Assembly (NCBI RefSeq): GCF_000192435.1
Contig: NZ_AEUD01000012.1
Span: 1 to 64,000, forward strand
From: Gordonia neofelifaecis NRRL B-59395
GTDB lineage: Bacteria; Actinomycetota; Actinomycetes; Mycobacteriales; Mycobacteriaceae
Length of the DNA: 64,000 bases
Direction of reading: 5' to 3'
The notes beneath the pieces were generated by a model. The model made no database searches, was not told the origin of the DNA, and saw nothing but the letters and a program-made list of their open reading frames with translations. Positions 63,350 through 64,000 of this stretch are shown piece by piece. The position numbers and the translations under genes were made by a program. Positions within the stretch are counted from its first letter, which is position 1, and each line of letters begins with the position of its first letter.

Positions 63350-63820
63350 TTAATCGCGGACGGTCTCGGCCGAATCGGCCGCGAGCACCTCGGCGACGCT
63401 CGCGGCGGGGGAACCGTCGGCGTCGTCCTGCGCGTTCTCACGGCGGAACGAATCGTAGATCTCGAGCAGCATCTGCTTCTGACGCTCACTGATCGAGCTG
63501 TCCGCGAGCAGTGCGTCGCGCACCGGGCTGGCCGGGCGGGCCTCCAGGATTCCGGCACGCACGTACAGCACCTCGGCGGACACCCGCAGCCCCTTGGCGA
63601 TCTGCGACAGCACATCGGCCGAGGGCTTGCGCAGCCCCCGCTCGATCTGCGACAGGTACGGGTTGCTGACACCGGCGCGTTCGGCCAGTTGCCGGAGCGA
63701 CACCTTGGCGGACAGCCGCTGACTGCGGATGAACTCGCCGATGTCCTGTGCGGCGTTGGCCATGGCCTCGACGGTCCCCGGATCGGGTTGACCGTCCTGG
63801 TGATTCTGATCGGATGTCAT
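63350..63820 (-). CDS. XRE family helix-turn-helix regulator
   Basis: A 156-aa regulator. A Cro/C1-type HTH (about 28-85: FIRSQRLSAKVSLRQLAERAGVSNPYLSQIERGLRKPSADVLSQIAKGLRVS) is followed by a helical segment with a conserved RQKQMLLEIYDSFRREN and an acidic C-terminus. In M. tuberculosis, Rv0474 has this arrangement next to hbhA, which is missing here. ATG 63820 is favoured; a later ATG at the MANAAQD position is an alternative. GGGAGG lies 13 bases upstream, rather far for a ribosome site. Confidence 0.88.
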   Translation of the reverse strand: MTSDQNHQDGQPDPGTVEAMANAAQDIGEFIRSQRLSAKVSLRQLAERAGVSNPYLSQIERGLRKPSADVLSQIAKGLRVSAEVLYVRAGILEARPASPVRDALLADSSISERQKQMLLEIYDSFRRENAQDDADGSPAASVAEVLAADSAETVRD

Positions 63821-63845
63821 GCGAAACTCGTGCCTCCCGCAGTCC

Positions 63846-63875
63846 ATTATCCGCAACCGGCGCTAACAGATGCAA
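63846..63875 (-). promoter_or_regulatory. Promoter of the XRE regulator gene
   Basis: On the minus strand, -35 TTGCAT (63870-63875) and -10 GATAAT (63846-63851) are separated by 18 bases, giving a leader of about 20 bases before ATG 63820. The stretch 63821-63881 is otherwise non-coding. Confidence 0.6.
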
Positions 63876-63881
63876 GCGCCC

Positions 63882-64000
63882 TCACGGGAACACGAGCACC
63901 GACACCGTGTAGATGACCAGCCCCGCGAGCGATCCGACCACGGTTCCGTTGATGCGGATGAACTGCAGATCGCGGCCCACCTGGAGCTCGATCTTCCGGC
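63882..64000 (-). CDS. DUF445 family membrane protein (3' end only)
   Basis: The last 38 codons of a gene continuing past the right edge. The readable end is [38 protein letters not shown], the typical C-terminus of DUF445 membrane proteins (RDLQxIRING-x-VGGLxGLxIY). It ends 62 bases upstream of the XRE start, same strand. It matches recalled synteny with Rv0473. Nothing of its N-terminus is visible. Confidence 0.85.
   Translation of the reverse strand, partial: RKIELQVGRDLQFIRINGTVVGSLAGLVIYTVSVLVFP

Overview
The window is high-GC actinobacterial DNA, most likely from the Mycobacteriales and plausibly Gordonia or a close relative. The evidence is the gene content: ClpC1, PhoP/PhoR, ThrE, OtsA/OtsB, purS-purQ, LppP/LprE-type and Tat lipoproteins, and DUF2505, DUF2516 and DUF2993 proteins. 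Gene order from about 50.7 kb to the right edge also resembles, as far as I recall it, the M. tuberculosis Rv0473-Rv0485 block (DUF445, XRE regulator, DUF2516, murB, DUF2505, nitrilase, DUF2993, deoC, SDR, ROK). The genus is inference; no rRNA lies in the window. I see about 57 protein genes, one tRNA, one clear pseudogene, no insertion sequence, no prophage and no CRISPR array.

Layout. 0-6.6 kb: clpC1 (minus), then a plus-strand trio of exported proteins (LVIVD-repeat, DUF305, PQQ-like propeller). 6.6-8.1 kb: a divergent HxlR regulator / NmrA-type quinone reductase pair like QorR/Qor2. 8.1-10.4 kb: M18 aminopeptidase, purQ, purS. 10.4-14.1 kb: glutathione peroxidase, a MarR/DHA2 efflux unit and an AbiEi/DUF559-like gene between short direct repeats. 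14.2-20.7 kb: an acyl-CoA operon (crotonase, AMP-ligase, TetR), then an HxlR regulator divergent from an efflux pump and a thiolase. 20.7-25.2 kb: ptrB, purC, purB. 25.3-26.2 kb: a CsoR/CstR-like repressor, a DUF302 protein and a 45-residue Cys-rich protein. 26.3-36.4 kb: two lipoproteins, purD, LtrA, a GT39/GT2-GtrA glycosyltransferase pair and a RecQ helicase. 36.5-41 kb: HIT protein, phoPR and a divergent Met-rich multicopper oxidase. 41-48 kb: a fully overlapping esterase/RidA/winged-helix operon, a GyrI-like/Ddn-like pair, tRNA-Thr, thrE and a TipA-like MerR. 48-64 kb: otsAB, ROK/SDR pair, a broken DUF559 gene, purU/deoC, cell-envelope genes, murB, a hydrolase/MerR pair, DUF2516, an XRE regulator and the 3' end of a DUF445 gene.

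How it works together. Six purine-related genes (purQ, purS, purC, purB, purD, purU) lie in several transcription units rather than one operon. Regulation is unusually readable: palindromic operators sit in front of both HxlR genes, marR, the CsoR-type gene and probably the crotonase operon, and a ClgR-type box precedes clpC1. At 18 genes a TAnnnT -10 element lies 6 or 7 bases before the start codon, which predicts leaderless mRNAs and resolves several start sites. At two divergent pairs (DUF2505/murB, purU/deoC) the start codons are only 24-27 bases apart and the candidate -10 elements touch or overlap.

The best candidates for a poorly described system are the CsoR/CstR-DUF302-small Cys-rich protein operon, the phoP/multicopper oxidase intergenic tandem repeat, and the cluster of DnaA-box-like heptamers upstream of recQ.
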